Shown here: piece by piece, positions 1 through 12,800 of the stretch
How the letters are laid out: each line of letters begins with the position of its first letter
How positions within the stretch are numbered: the stretch's first letter is position 1
From: Danio rerio
Lineage: Eukaryota; Chordata; Actinopteri; Cypriniformes; Danionidae
Length of the DNA: 64,000 nucleotides
Assembly: GCF_049306965.1 (NCBI RefSeq)
Contig: NC_133194.1
Location: forward strand, 8,867,001-8,931,000
Direction: 5' to 3'
Translations under genes and position numbers: made by a program
The notes under the pieces: generated by a model
The model's database searches: none
What the model was told of the DNA's origin: nothing
Seen by the model: the letters and a program-made list of their open reading frames with translations, nothing else

Positions 1-1393
1 TTATACCCAATAAATTAAAATAATATTAACATTTGTAATGTATTTTTACGTTTTAATCTCCACCAAAAATGTGAAATCTAAAAATGAAAATATACAAATT
101 ATACTACACGTTTTGATGTTAGGTGTAGATTTTGTGATTGAAGTACAGTATATACACTCAAAAACATTATTAGCAATTTTTTAAACTACTTGTTTTGGGG
201 GGGGGGGGGGGTAACTTAATAGTTTTAATCCACTTCAATTTGTAAAAACATTTAAGTTGCGACAACATTAGGTAATTAGTGTGGAACCCAGCATTTTTTT
301 TTTTTTTACAGTGTATTAAATATTTGTTATAGGGACCTTCCACCCGCCCCTTAAAAATCTTTTTTCCTTACTAGTAATTATAGTTTCACAAAATTAAAGC
401 ATAATTTAAAGACCATACACACCCCATTTTGAAAATGAATATTATATAGATACTTTTCACAAAACTAAATATTTTATTAAACGATTATATTGATTAAAAT
501 AAGAGTTTGGTCACCTAACATTTTTACGAATGGAAATATAAACTAAATTCGATATATGTTTTTGTTTCTCCAGGTTCTTCCTCTTGGTTACACTTTATTT
601 TATGTTTCATTACCTACTATGAACGTACATTTCAATTAATAATTGCACTTTGTATATACAGTACATACATTGTACTTATATTTTGCAATTATTGGCATGC
701 AATTGCATCTGTAATTAATTTTTGTACGTATACATTTATAATTACATTGTGGACCCATCCTTTAAACCTTGACCAACCCTTAAACCTACATACCACCAAA
801 CCTGTCCCTAACCCTACCTGTTTACAAGCTTAATAGTCTTCTGCAATACAATATGAGCACATCAAGTGCATTGTACTTAATTTTAGATGTGAGTAGTAGT
901 TAATATAACTCTAAATAAAGTGTAAAGAAGGTCTGCACTGTAAAAAAGCCAAGACAACAAATATTTGTGTTGCTTTAACCTTTTTTTAATAAGTTAATCA
1001 GGTTGCAACTTAATTCTTAATATTATTAGTAAGTTGAGATGACTAGAAAAGTCAATTTGATTCAACTAAAAAAAATCAGGCAGCAAGAATTTTGTTTACA
1101 GGTTTCAAGAATCACTAAAGATGTGTAATTTCAAATAAAACTGAAAAAGCACTTATAAGAAAGTATAAATCATAATCATAATAGTCCATTAAGGAGCTCG
1201 TTTATGGAGCTCAAGCCTGTTTGAAGACTTTGAACTGCTTAATCTTTTCCACCGCTTCACTGGAAATACAATTAACAGCATCTCATACTGCCATAAACCT
1301 TCTCACTATAGACACTGTGTCTTCTTCATATGGATACACATGATTAATTCTCATATTTGTTGCTTATATAATATTGCTGCCTCCACACTGAAG
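1..1393. other. Non-coding flank/intron before aqp10 exon 2
   Basis: AT-rich sequence with no exon that I can support. It is probably the intron between the missing first coding exon of the aquaporin gene and the exon at 1394. A G run lies at 197-211. Bases 589-932 begin and end with related inverted sequence (TTACACTTTATTT at the left, AAATAAAGTGTAA at the right), which suggests a short non-autonomous DNA element; I found no target-site duplication, so this is tentative. Confidence 0.5.
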
Positions 1394-4300
1394 CTGTTCG
1401 GGTGTGGATCAGTGGCTCAGGTCACCACCTCTCAGAATACCAAGGGAGAGTACCTGTCAATCAACCTGGGCTTCGCACTGGGAACCACATTTGGCATCTA
1501 CATTGCAAAAGGAGTGTCAGGTAGGAACTAATAGAGTTCTATATTATATCATTAAGACATCAATTAAAGCATATCATTCATAAATTGAGCTGAAATAGCT
1601 TTTAAATAACGTAGCCAGTTAATTTTCTAAGTAACGTTAGATCCGCGACGGTTTACCTAATACAATGCACGTGACTGAGCACTGAGCAGATATTTGTCTC
1701 GTGTTTTAGGAGCTCACCTGAATCCAGCGGTTTCCGTCAGTTTGTGTGTTTTGGGCAGGTTTTCGTGGACTCGTCTTCCTTTCTACGTGTGTTCGCAGCT
1801 CTTCGGTGCATTTCTGGCTGCAGCAACGGTTGCCCTGCAGTATTATGGTGAGTGGAGATTAATCCTTGAGGTGGCCGATACAGAAATAAAGCCGCAAGAG
1901 CTGAGGGAGGGGGTAACTTGAGACACGTCAATCATCTTGCATGTGCGTCTTGTTTGTTTTCTTTGTCGCACATTTTACAACCAAGTGTTCACAGAAAGAC
2001 GAAGACAGACTTAAAATCCAATTGATGAATAATATGGTCAACATCAACGGGGAACTCCCACATTTACCACCCCCTTTCTGCCAGCAACAGGTGCTTTAAG
2101 GGGACCTATTATGCAAAAATCACTTTTATAAGCGGTTTAAACACAGTTGTTTGGCAACAGTTTGTGAATATGCATCTTTTTGGTTAACAATTTGGTTTGC
2201 ATCTTATGGTTAACAATAATTATTTCTATTTTTTAAATTATCACAATTCATAAAAACAGTATGTAGAAACACTTTGATTGACATTCTCTGCTTGTACTGT
2301 CATCAAAGGGGGAAACCCCGCCCATTAGTGACGATCTTTCCCTCATTAGCATAGACAGCCCTGAGTGAGAAGCAGCTGTCTGCTGTTAGAGTTTTGATCC
2401 GCTTCTATGCTGACACACAGGCATTTGTAGCTTTTGAAAAGAGGAAACACAATCTCGTTTGAATTTAAAACGACCCTCAGCAAAACAACACAGTTTGGAT
2501 CAAAGCCTAAAAGTTATTTGTGTGGTATTTTGAGATTAAACTTCATAGACACTGTAGTGACATCAGAGAGTTATTTTACATCTTAGGGTGCTTTCACATT
2601 TGGTTCATTTGGCTGGACCTTACCCAAGTTCGACTGTACCCCCTATAGCCACCTTCTCGGTTAGTTTGTGTTTACACTGTCTTTTTTCCTTCTGAACGCT
2701 TGTGTTATCGAGCAGCTGTTTTGTTTATATGGAAGGCCAATGCTAGGTGACGGTCACGAAAGCAAATCGCTAAAATGGAAAGACTTCCGCTAATCCCTGT
2801 CGATTTGCTTTTACTGAAGCTTTTAGTTTTGGACATACAGAAAGCGATACACGTCCATCTGTTGCTGCTGCTGCTGCAAAAAAAAAAACATTATAAACAT
2901 GCAGAAACTGTTTTTGGAGGATACAAGCAGACATGACTGTGTTTGCCATGGCTCAGTCCTGCTTGTCACCTAGGTACAGTATGTGATACACACACACGAA
3001 TGAACGTTATAAAAACGATAGTTTGTTGTACAGTCGGCGGTTCACTTCAGTTATTTGGTACGATTGCATTCATACCAGAAGTGAACCGGACCAGAGTTTG
3101 CATGAATTGCACCCCAGACCACCTCTTTCAGGCGGAATCAGGTACGGTTCATGGGTGCGCACTTGAGTTCAGAAGACACGTATACACCAGCTAAACATAC
3201 CGTACTATGACGTCAAACGAACCCGGGTGCGGACCAAAAGTGCTAGTGCGAAAGCACCCTTATAAAAAGAGGCCTAATAGGTCCCCTTTAACTCACAATC
3301 AATGACTCTCACGTTTTCCCCTGGCCACATGACATTAAATATTTACATGGCTCCTATAATTCTGCTTATCTCATATGCAATCTATATATAAAAAACAAAT
3401 GTTTCTATTGATATGTGTTTGTTGACAGACGCCATAATGGATTTCACTGGAGGGCATCTGACAGTCAGTGGTGCCACGGCTACAGCGGGCATCTTCTCAA
3501 CTTATCCAGCAGATTATCTGAGTCTGTGGGGAGGAGTGGTAGACCAGGTCAGTAATGGACTGAACATGCATTTGTAAAATGAATGATGTAAAAATGTAAA
3601 AGAGGAAGTGTAAAATATAAACATACTAAATGAAAATTACCAATTTGTCTCTGCTGTGTTTACGAGACAAACCCCTTTATTTTTGTTAATTAATTAATTT
3701 ATTTTCCCAAATATTGCTTAGCGCATCTTTAATTGGTTAAAGGAATAGTTCCAATAAAAAAAAAACTGAAGTCAATGGCTCTATTCTTCCAACATTCTTC
3801 ATTATATCTTCCTTTGTGTTCAACGCATTTTTTAAATTAACTTCAGCCATAAAAAGAAACTCAAACAGGTTTGAAACAAGTGGAGGATGAGTATGATGAC
3901 TTAATTTGCCTGCAGCCGGCAGCTAGCTCTCTGCAACTCTCACGTGGTCGCCCACTGAAGCTAAGCAGGACTGCGCCTGGTCAGTACCTGGATGGGAGAC
4001 CACATGGAAAAGCTAAGTTGCTGCCGGAAGTGGTGTTAGTGAGGCCAGCAGGGGGTGCCCAACCTGCGGTCTGTGTGGATCCTAATGCCCCAGTATAGTG
4101 ACGGGGACGCTATACTGCTCAGTGAGCGACGTCTTTCGGATGAGACGTTAAACCGAGGTCCCGAAACTCTGTGGTCGTTTAAAATCCCAGGATGTCCTTT
4201 GAAAAGAGTAGGGGTTTATCCCCGGCATTAAAATCTGCCCACTGTCCATCATGGCCTCCTAACCATCCCCATATTCAATTGGTTTCATCACTGTCTCCTC

Positions 4301-5569
4301 TCCACCAATCAGCTGGTGTGTGGTGTGTGGCCTGGCGCAAAATGGCTGCCATCGCGTCATCCAGGTGGATGCTGCACACTGGAGGTGGATGAGGAGATCC
4401 CCCCATTGTGTAAAGTGCTTTGAGTGTCCAGAAAAGCGCTATATAAATGTAAGGAATTATTATTAATTTGAACAGGCATTAAAGGAATAGTTCAACCAAG
4501 CTGAACATTCTGCCGTCATTTACTTAAACCTCAGTTGTCACAAACAACCGGTTTAAGTTTCTTTTTTCGGTGTTGGCGTAGTGGTTCTATAGTAGTTGTT
4601 TTTTCTAACCTAATGGTTGCAGGTTAATACATTATTCAAACTATCTTTTTTTGCATTCTACAGAAAAAGAAAACTCATAAAAATGACAACTTTTGGGTGA
4701 ACTATCCCTTTAAGATTTAGTCTTTCATTCATAAAACATTTAGAGTTATACTTTCATACAATTAGTCAAGATAATAATAAATAACATACATTTTAGTCGC
4801 AATGGATCACACTTATAGTCTTTTCTGAAGTGGATATTGTCATAAGTAAATGGGAAAATCCACCAATAGCGAAACATCTTTTTAAATTAGAACGACATTA
4901 GAACGATTATGAAGATTAAAAGAGAGATTGAACAATGTATTCAGTTTTGAAATGAACAAATGCCTGTTCTGCAGATCATTGGCACGGCTGCTCTGCTGGT
5001 GTGTGTTCTTGCATTGGGAGATGCTCATAACACACCTGCACCTGCAGGTCTGGAGCCTGTGCTTGTCGGAGCCGCCGTGCTGGTGATCGGGATCTCCATG
5101 GGGTCTAACAGCGGATATGCCATCAATCCAGCCAGAGACTTCGGCCCAAGACTCTTCTCCTACATCGCAGGCTGGGGAGACGAGGTGTTCAGGTCAGTCG
5201 AACATTCCAACTTCTTACTTACAAGCTACTTTATAAGGTAGACAACTGACATGCGCTCAGTTTTGATATACAAAGATGTAGTTTTGATATAAAAAGGTAA
5301 TTTAATTCTTTGATTGTTGTTGTGTCAGGGCTGGACATGGATGGTGGTGGGTGCCTATAATCGTAACGTGTGTCGGGGCTCTTCTGGGATCATTACTGTA
5401 CGAGCTGCTGATTGGAGTTCATCATCCTGACTCAGAGGCAGTGGATCATGAAGACCCGACAGCGGCGCTCCAGCAAACTGTCGAGATGGAGGGTGCGCAG
5501 AGTTTTGACACCATTAAAGAAAACAAAAAGAGCGGGATCTTTTCTATAACCTCAGCAGACGTAGGGTAA
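1394..5569 (+). CDS. aqp10: Aquaglyceroporin, AQP10-type (5' exon outside window)
   Basis: Channel for water, glycerol and other small solutes in the plasma membrane. Five exons join with matching phases: 1394-1520, 1710-1847, 3429-3547, 4975-5192 and 5329-5569 (stop TAA 5567-5569). The product shows the start of the pore fold (LFGCGSVAQ), the first NPA box (AHLNPAVS), the loop [20 protein letters not shown], the second box [13 protein letters not shown] and a last membrane helix ([20 protein letters not shown]). The Asp after the second NPA-R is the aquaglyceroporin hallmark. The C-terminal tail is hydrophilic. The first exon (N-terminal tail and first helix) is not in the window, so the protein is partial at its start. 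AQP3, AQP7 and AQP9 share these motifs; the ZNF687 and CKS1B neighbours favour AQP10. Zebrafish has a and b paralogues and I cannot tell which this is. Confidence 0.88.
2100..3286. mobile_element. Non-autonomous DNA transposon (outer of nested pair)
   Basis: Terminal inverted repeats read GGGGACCTATTA at the left (2100) and TAATAGGTCCCC at the right (to 3286). Both ends are flanked by TTTAA (2095-2099 and 3287-3291), a likely target duplication. It lies in the aquaporin intron between exons 1710-1847 and 3429-3547. It carries no transposase frame and encloses a second element at 2586-3259. Confidence 0.8.
2586..3259. mobile_element. Non-autonomous Harbinger-like transposon (inner)
   Basis: Ends are GGGTGCTTTCACA at the left and the related GCGAAAGCACCC at the right. 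Both are flanked by TTA (2583-2585 and 3260-3262), the 3-bp target typical of PIF/Harbinger elements. It sits inside the element at 2100-3286, so it inserted later. No coding frame. Confidence 0.75.
3738..3908. mobile_element. MITE fragment, split by SINE3
   Basis: Begins TTAAAGGAATAGTTCC, related to the common fish MITE end TTAAAGGGATAGTTCACCC. It runs to the TTAATTTG at 3901-3908, where the SINE3 copy has inserted. Confidence 0.5.
3909..4462 (+). mobile_element. SINE3 (5S rRNA-derived SINE), near full length
   Basis: The head resembles the 5S rRNA internal promoter (GCCCACTGAAGCTAAGCAGG, then TACCTGGATGGGAGACC). The body and tail end in AAAGCGCTATATAAATGTAAGG and ATT repeats, as in zebrafish SINE3. 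It is flanked by TTAATTTG direct repeats (3901-3908 and 4463-4470), the signature of LINE-driven insertion. It is a retroposon, not a 5S gene. Confidence 0.88.
4481..4713. mobile_element. MITE with TTAAAGG...CCTTTAA ends
   Basis: Inverted ends TTAAAGGAATAGTTCAACC and GGGTGAACTATCCCTTTAA bound about 230 bp with no coding frame. This is a common fish foldback-type element, in the aquaporin intron before exon 4975. Confidence 0.7.
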
Positions 5570-5701
5570 AGTGAAAGAGAGTATATTAAACGTCTTTTGG
5601 AACCTAAATTGTTACCGTTTACATTGAGTGCATTTACAAATTATCGTGATAATGCTCATGCTTTAAAAATAATCTTCAATTCTATTAACTGGGAGAGCTC
5701 A

Positions 5702-5985
5702 TTCATTCATTTTCCTTCAGATTAGTCCCTTATTTATCAGGGGTTGCCACAGCGGATTGAACCGCCAACTATTCCAGCATATGTTTTACACAGCGGATGC
5801 CCTTCCATCCACACCCAGTACTGGAAAACACCCATACACTCTCATACTCATACACTACAGCCAATTTTGTTTATTCAATTCAGTTTACCTCACACCAACA
5901 CGGGAAGAACGTGCAAACTTTTAGCTTTTTTTAGCGACCATCTGGCTGTGAGGTGATAGTTCTAACCACTGAGTCACCGGGTGAA
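5702..5985 (-). mobile_element. DANA SINE copy
   Basis: Reads as the reverse complement of the zebrafish tRNA-derived DANA SINE: the CATTCATT tail end comes first, then GCCACAGCGG and the CAGCGGATGCCCTTCC block, then a decayed tRNA-like head near 5945-5985. Diverged and internally shortened. It lies just downstream of the aquaporin stop codon. Confidence 0.82.
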
Positions 5986-6046
5986 CTCATTGTCTTTAAA
6001 ATAGGTCTTAAAATTTTTTTGTACTATTTATATAATGGCCAGTTTA

Positions 6047-6271
6047 CACTCTCAGAAATAAAGGTACAGGAGCTGTCCTTTGGGCAGTACCTTTTTAAAA
6101 GATACATATTTGTACCCAAATAATCCAAAGTGGTACCTAAAAGGTGCGTATTATACCCAAATGTACCTAAAAAAGTACCTTTATGCCAATATGGACCCTT
6201 CAGTTACAAATATGTAGCTTTTGAAAAGGTACTGCCCCAGGGACAGCTCCTGTACCTTTATTTCTGAGAGT
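6047..6271. mobile_element. Foldback MITE (~222 bp)
   Basis: The left end CACTCTCAGAAATAAAGG and the right end CCTTTATTTCTGAGAGTG are exact inverted repeats. The similarity extends inward through the 'GTACAGGAGCTGTCC' blocks, so most of the element could fold into a hairpin. No coding frame. Related diverged sequences occur at about 33236 and 56221. Confidence 0.85.
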
Positions 6272-7636
6272 GAGTAGAATTGGTTTAAATTCACAGTTGT
6301 TAACATCTTGATGAAATTCTGATGAAAAATTTGATGAAAGATGTTGTAGGTATGCAAGTTGTATATTATCCAATGTACACATTTCTAGGAATTGTGCAGT
6401 TCATTCTTATATTGTATTTTCAAAAAGTTTTGCAATATTTGTCCTCACCCCAAAATTGTCACTACAACATTTTCTAATTTAATAAGAGATGTATTGATCT
6501 ATTAAGATTTTGTTTACATCTATATTCTAAATCTATTTTTGTTATTTTAACAGTAACAATTAAATTCTTAACATCATATAAATAGTAATTTATGAGATTT
6601 GTTTTATTTTTAATCCATTGTTTTTTTTGTAAAAGGCATAAAGTTGATGATGTCAAAGCTAAAGATTCATTAGTTTGACAGTAAATCAAAAGTAAACGCT
6701 ATTAAAACCTCTTGGTTGATAATTCTGTATGTTTTATTTTTGACATATTGAGGTAAAGTTTCAGGTGTGACCACAACATTTTCAATCTGAATCAGATTGT
6801 CAACATTTTGTGCTAATATAAATTTCTATGATGTTGAAATTCAGCAAGCATATTTGCCAGACACATATCTGACAGTAAATATCTGGTAAGAACACATAAA
6901 CAGTTCACTTTTTGATATCTTTTTACAGTGGAAATGAACATAAAAGCATACCGACCCGTACCATACCGTACTAAATACAATTATTAGTTATTAGAGTTAT
7001 TATTAGAGTTATTTAATACTGTCTTCAAGTCAGAAGTATGCACAATGCAGACAAGTCAAAAAAGTGAGCTTACACTCAATAAAATGACTGACAAAATAAT
7101 ATGATTTGTCATATCATTAAAACAACAATTCTGATGATGTCACACACAATTTGTATTGCGTAATACCCCTAGTGCCCCCAAATAAAGCTTAGTAAACACT
7201 TTACCCACAAGTTTCGGTAGTGACATTTTATTTACTTCTGAGCCTATAGCTAAAAGATGCTAATCAGCACATGTAAGCATGCACAGTTTTGAACTTTTTT
7301 TATAAAAACTCCAGAAAAACTGCAAGAAAAAAAAAGTTTGTGAATGTGTGAAAGTTTGTGTGTGAATGCTTAAAGTTACAAACAGATTTTCAGAATTTAT
7401 GACAGATTTTCCTCAAAATGACTGGAGAATCTACTTACCATGTAGCTTTTCGAAAGAGGGACACAGGATTAATGCCTGATCAAAATTGCAGGGGATGATT
7501 ACAAACAGTCACAGCCAACAGCTGTGAAATACACAGTTTCGGTAATTACATGAAAACAAGAAAATCTAAAATATTTTAATATTTTAATTAAAATGATAAT
7601 AAACCAATATATTATTATTTCCCATAAATTAAACCA
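6272..7636. other. Intergenic, no gene seen
   Basis: AT-rich spacer downstream of the aquaporin gene. I see no exon with conserved protein content and no clear repeat boundary. Confidence 0.5.
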
Positions 7637-7986
7637 TTCATTTTCTTTTCGGCTTAGTCCCTTTATTAATCTGGGGTCGCCACAGCAGAATGAACCGAGA
7701 ACTTATCCAGCATATGTTTTACGCAGCGGATGCACTTATAGCTGCAGCTTATTATTGGGAAACGTCCATACACACTCATTCACACACATACACTACAGAC
7801 AATTTAACTTACCTAATTCACCTATACCACATGTCTTGGGACTCTTGGGGAACCGGAGGAAACCCACGCGAATTCGGGGAGAACATGCAAACTCCACACA
7901 GAAATGCCAACTGACCTAGCCGAGGCTCAAACAAGCGAACTTTTTGCTGTGAGGTGAACGTGCTACCCACGGCACCACCGTGCAGC
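7637..7986 (-). mobile_element. DANA SINE copy, near full length
   Basis: Starts CATTTTCTTTTCGGCTTAGT, passes through the GCCACAGCAGAATGAACC block and the CAAACTCCACACAGAAA block, and ends at the tRNA-like head (GCTGTGAGGTGAACG). Orientation is reverse, as for every DANA copy in the window. Confidence 0.88.
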
Positions 7987-8029
7987 CCTTACATTAAACC
8001 ACTGATATTTTAAATATGGCCAAATTTGC

Positions 8030-8730
8030 CAAACAGCCTCTGTACATCATGGCCTCCAACCCACCCTTCATCACTAGCTGCATCCCAAATGGCACACTAT
8101 ATAATATATACTATGTACTTGTGCACTTACACACTTAACAGCACAGTGTATGTATGCAGTGTTGTCCCAAATAAAGCACTAATGTTTTTTTTTTTTAACT
8201 AAGCGGAAATTTGAACCGTTTCCCTGATAACGTTTGCTAAATCAGAGAAATAAATGACTAAACTATCAAATAAAACCTGCCACGAGTATAACCGCATTCA
8301 CCATCTGGAGGCGCTATAATCACTCTCGTAGGAGAATTTTGCTTCACCATCCAAAATAAAGTAATCCAACGTATGCGCCCGATAGCTCCGCCCCTTCCAC
8401 CACGTGAGCAAACCTGCGGTCGGTGTGTGAAGTGTCCATCATTACACACCACTTTACCAGCTGAATGAGTGCACTTATTAGTCTTAGAGTTTTCAGTGTG
8501 AACGCACTACTTACACTATTTATACTACAAAATGGCGTAGAATAGTGCATAAGTATGTGATTTTGGACACACCTACTGTCTCCTCTCCGCCAATCAGCTG
8601 GTGTGCGCTCTGGCGCAATATGGCTGCCTTTGTGTCATCCAAGTGGATGAGATTCCCCAAAATTGTGAAAAGTGCTTCGATCGAGTGTCCAGAAAACTGC
8701 TATATAAATGTAAGGAATTATTTTTATATA
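8030..8730 (+). mobile_element. SINE3 3' fragment interrupted by a TIR element
   Basis: SINE3 tail blocks lie at 8041-8080 (CATCATGGCCTCC) and 8575-8725 (CCAATCAGCTGGTGTG, then TATATAAATGTAAGGAATTA). Between them, about 8083-8570, is an element with weakly matching inverted ends (GCATCCCAAATGGCACACTA at the left, ATAGTGC...GGACAC at the right), probably a non-autonomous hAT-like insert. The junction duplication is too diverged to fix exact ends. Confidence 0.65.
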
Positions 8731-8759
8731 AAGAATAATTAAGGACACAAAAATCTTTA

Positions 8760-9827
8760 CCGTACCAATTTTACCATTTTATTTAGAAAGAGAACTGACA
8801 CAGATGTACGGCAGTGAAACAGGCAGGTCATCACAGAATAAGATGGCTGTCTATAGACTGTCTATGTATGGGACATATACATATATTACTGAAGGTATAG
8901 AAAGTCACACTCACACATAATTCACACGATCACAATATTATTTTGTTTAAGAAATGTGGTTTTCAACGAGCACAGTACATCCTGATAGAAAAGACTCTTA
9001 TCAAAGAAAAAAAAAATACACAAACGACATTCATATTTGTACACAATTTATCATAAAACACAAGCAATCCTTCAAACTCAGTGTCGATTCTGGATTCAGA
9101 CAAAGTCATGAAAATTACATCTGTCTCCGAACGCAAGCTTTCACTAGCAGTATTTCAATATCCACCTTTAGCTAATAATAAAAATTACAAAGACTCAACG
9201 TGTTCACATTTCCAATGCAACAACCATATCAAAGTGATGTACTGCATTTATACACATAGAAAATGTGCTCGAGTGTATATCTGTGACTGAAATGAATCCA
9301 TGTTTACTTATATTGACCTTTCATGACTTTAACTTTACAATCCATATTTGACCTCTGCTGTACATCTCCTCACAGACACGACAAACGCTCCATTCACTTG
9401 TTGTTTAAGTTCTCAGTGATTATCAAAAGACCGATGAATGCTTCAATATAAATAAATATCAGTACTACAATGTCTGTACAATAGTTACATTTAAAAGTCA
9501 GTGTTTTCCTTTATTCGTAAAAAAACAAACCCTTCACTAGCACCCTTTTTGCTTTAATGTTCGTGTGGATGTCGCAAAAAGCCCGGCAGACGCCAAACTG
9601 CTTTAGTAGTTTTCAAGCAAGACGAACGAATCTTAGATACATACTTGACCTAAAATGAAAAAGTTTGGGATATTACAAAGAGAGAGCAAGTATCTTTTAA
9701 TATCTGTGTGTTTCCGGAAGACAGGTCACCTTACGATCATAACAACGTTACGTTTTTTTCGAATTAATTGCAATAAACTTAGTCCCATTTTTCAATGGCT
9801 TTTCCTATTTTATTTCCTCCTCTCGTT
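8760..9827 (-). other. Likely 3' UTR of znf687
   Basis: Follows the znf687 stop on the minus strand with no other gene. Possible AATAAA signals on the minus strand lie at 8778-8783 and 9510-9515. Which one is used, and the exact end, cannot be told from sequence. Confidence 0.5.
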
Positions 9828-12800
9828 CTACAAGGGCTTGTCGGTCCTGTGTGCTGTGATGAAGGCCATGCCGTGCGTGCGGAAGTGTGTGTTAAGGTCC
9901 GAGGCTTTATCGAAGCGTCGCCCACACACCCTACAGCTGACCCCTCCATCCCCATCCTCGCCCGCTTTCGGTGAGGACGGGGATCCATACTGCGGTGATG
10001 CACCAGGCGATGCGTTTCTGTCATGTTGACCTTGGCGTAAGCGGTGCGTGATGAATTTATGTCGGCTGAGGGACCCGGCTGACGCGAAACAGGCTCCGCA
10101 CTGCAGGCACTGCTGGGGCGCGTTCTCTGCGTCACAGTGGACGGGAATGTGCCTCTGAAACTCTTCCCAATCCTGTGTGGTGAAGCCGCAGGGTGTGCAG
10201 CGGAATGTCCCGTCCTCTTCCTCCTGCTCCACTGGACGGTTTTCAGACGCTCGCGTTCTCTTAGCTGGACCCGAGGTGTCCTCTCCGGGGACGTCATCGG
10301 TGTCGGTGCCGCCCCCTGCTGGTGGAGCTCCGCTCTCATTGTCGAGCTCTGATGAACTGCCGGCTCCGTCAGCTGGAAGAGAGCGCTTTCTAGTGTTCGG
10401 AGCGTTCTGCGAGAGGAGATTCAAATGAATATGTGAACTGTTACGTACCAAAATAAACATTCTGAGATGAAAAAGACAATTCTGAATGCACTTGGCTGAA
10501 AAAGAATACTAAAAATGCTTGGTGATAATTATTTATTATTTTATTCAATAATAAGAAGTAGTTTTGTAAGACTTTTTAAAAAATTTTTATAATTATTTTT
10601 TCGGGGTTTTCACCTTTATTTTTGATAGGACAGTATAGATAATTGACAGGAAAGCATGGGGAGCAGAGAGAGGGGAAGGATCGGCATAGGACCGCGAGGC
10701 GGAATCGAACCCGGGTCGCCGCAAGCACCGGAGTTCATGTGTCAATGCACTAACCACTACACCACTAGCACCGACAAGACTTTTTAAATTTAACTCAAAT
10801 TATACAGATAAAAAAAAACACAAGCAAACAACAACTATTTACTGACAGTGAACAAGTTGAGAGGTGTCACTTTACCCATGATAGCACAGTAGCCTTATTG
10901 CAAGCAGCAGGAACAAGTATATTAGATATAAATGTCCTGTTGGTACGCTACCTGATTGTTTTTCTGATGGTTCTGTGGGTCTCATCTATCAAATCTGATC
11001 TTTATTTTTTATTCTCTATTGGATTCAAGTCAGGTGATTGGCTGGGCCATTCTACAGCTTGATTTTCTTTCTCTGAAAGCATTTCAGAGTTTCCTTGGCT
11101 GTGTTTTGGATCATTGTCTTGCTGAAATGTCCAGCCAGGTTTCATCTTCATCGTCCTGCTAATGTAGATGTTAAACTGAAGCAGCTGATATTAATTTACA
11201 ATGACGAAAGGCAGAGGGTTAATGAACTACTGGGAGATTTCAGCAGCTGTCTGGCCTTTCACTGCCTTTCTACATCTCCTTTTCTTCAAGTGTTCAATAC
11301 TTTTTGTCTGCGTCATTTCATTTTATAACACACAACTTCATTTGTAAACTAATTAGATTTGTTTTCTTTGCATATATGGATTTTTTTGGTTGTTATCAAA
11401 GTTAACGACACCTTTAGAAATATGTTTTCTGAGAAAAATGATGACGTGCTCAATAATTCTTTCCCCCACTGTACAAAGTTGAATATTGAGCTACTTTGAG
11501 CCGCAGCGCATAAAGTAGTCAATAGTTTGTTCTGCTGCTCTTGCACTTTCACAGTGCAGCAACTAACCATTTTTGTACAGCACAAGCCATTGAAATGAAT
11601 GGGTTTCATAGCGCATTGCTTTCTATGTCCGGTGTGAAAGCTGCTTCACATCACACAGTGACTATGGCTGGAGGGAGAGTAAATCCAGTGCAGCTCAGCA
11701 TAGGCTTTTTTGCATCAAAAAAAAATATATAATAATAATAAAAAAACAAAATAAAAAGACATTCATTCGGTATTTCCAGCAGCTGAATAAGTGGTGTGTG
11801 CACAGTAACATACAATAGAGGCAGAGTGGTTAAACTGACCGTTCTGTCTGTTGTTTGTCGTGATCTGATGCCGTGCCTGACCCGAATGTGCTTCTCCAAA
11901 ATCAGACGACTACTGAATGTTCGCTTGCCTTCTGAGCAGTGCCTGTGGGAGATAGACAGATTTACAAGATAAATATAATTATGGCACAGTTTTATAAAGG
12001 AATAGAATGGTCTAAGTGAATTTGTAACAGTATCAGAAATTACATTGTCCTTTTGGGGAAAATATTTGCCGAGTGCTATTGATTTCCCGCGGGACTCTTT
12101 ATAACTTAATTGTGTTCGTGTACACTTTTATGCCAAAAAATTACCAATTACCTAAATCAACATGAATGTTTCAATCCATCAATCTGTAACCTACATATTA
12201 ACACATTTATAGATTTGAGCATGACATATTCCAGGCTCACATACAAAACCTTCCAGTCCCTGTCATTAGTTTAGCATAGATTTAACACTTTTGACAAAAT
12301 CACCGTAATAATCACTGAAGCTGCTAAATTAATTTCTTACTTCATATCTGCATTTTGTATGTTATGATGAGAATTTATAAGCATGCAAAGTTCATTTTCA
12401 TTCATTTAACCTGAATACAAACTACATGTACAAATATAATATTAGTGTAGATAATTCATATTTTTATATTTTCCCCTCTTAACTTAAACCTGCGGGAGAT
12501 TTGTACCACGAGCCCTTGTTAATTTTCAACCCTGATTTGCAGTTGAGTAATGTTCGACTCACGGGCAGTGGAAGACTCTCTTGACGCCCTCGTGTATTAT
12601 TCGGACATGCCGACGAAGACTGTTGGCTGAACTGAATGAACGCTCGCACAATCTGCAGGGAAATTTCTTCATTACCTAGAAGAAGAAAATAAAAGCACAT
12701 TTGACAGGGTTTCTGTAGGTTCCACCAAGTGAAATGTAAGACTTTTTATAACTTTTTTTTGGTAATAATTTTGTTTAATTAATTTTGTTTTATAACTATT

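Noticed and set aside
3909-4100. 5S rRNA gene
   Set aside because: The 5S-like stretch is short, diverged and continues into a SINE3 body with target duplications; it is a retroposon head.
9655-10428. Plus-strand frames over the last znf687 exon
   Set aside because: Antisense shadows of the zinc-finger coding frame.
10680-10780. tRNA gene
   Set aside because: A- and B-box-like sequences are present on the minus strand, but a tRNA-unrelated SINE body follows and no clean cloverleaf is visible.
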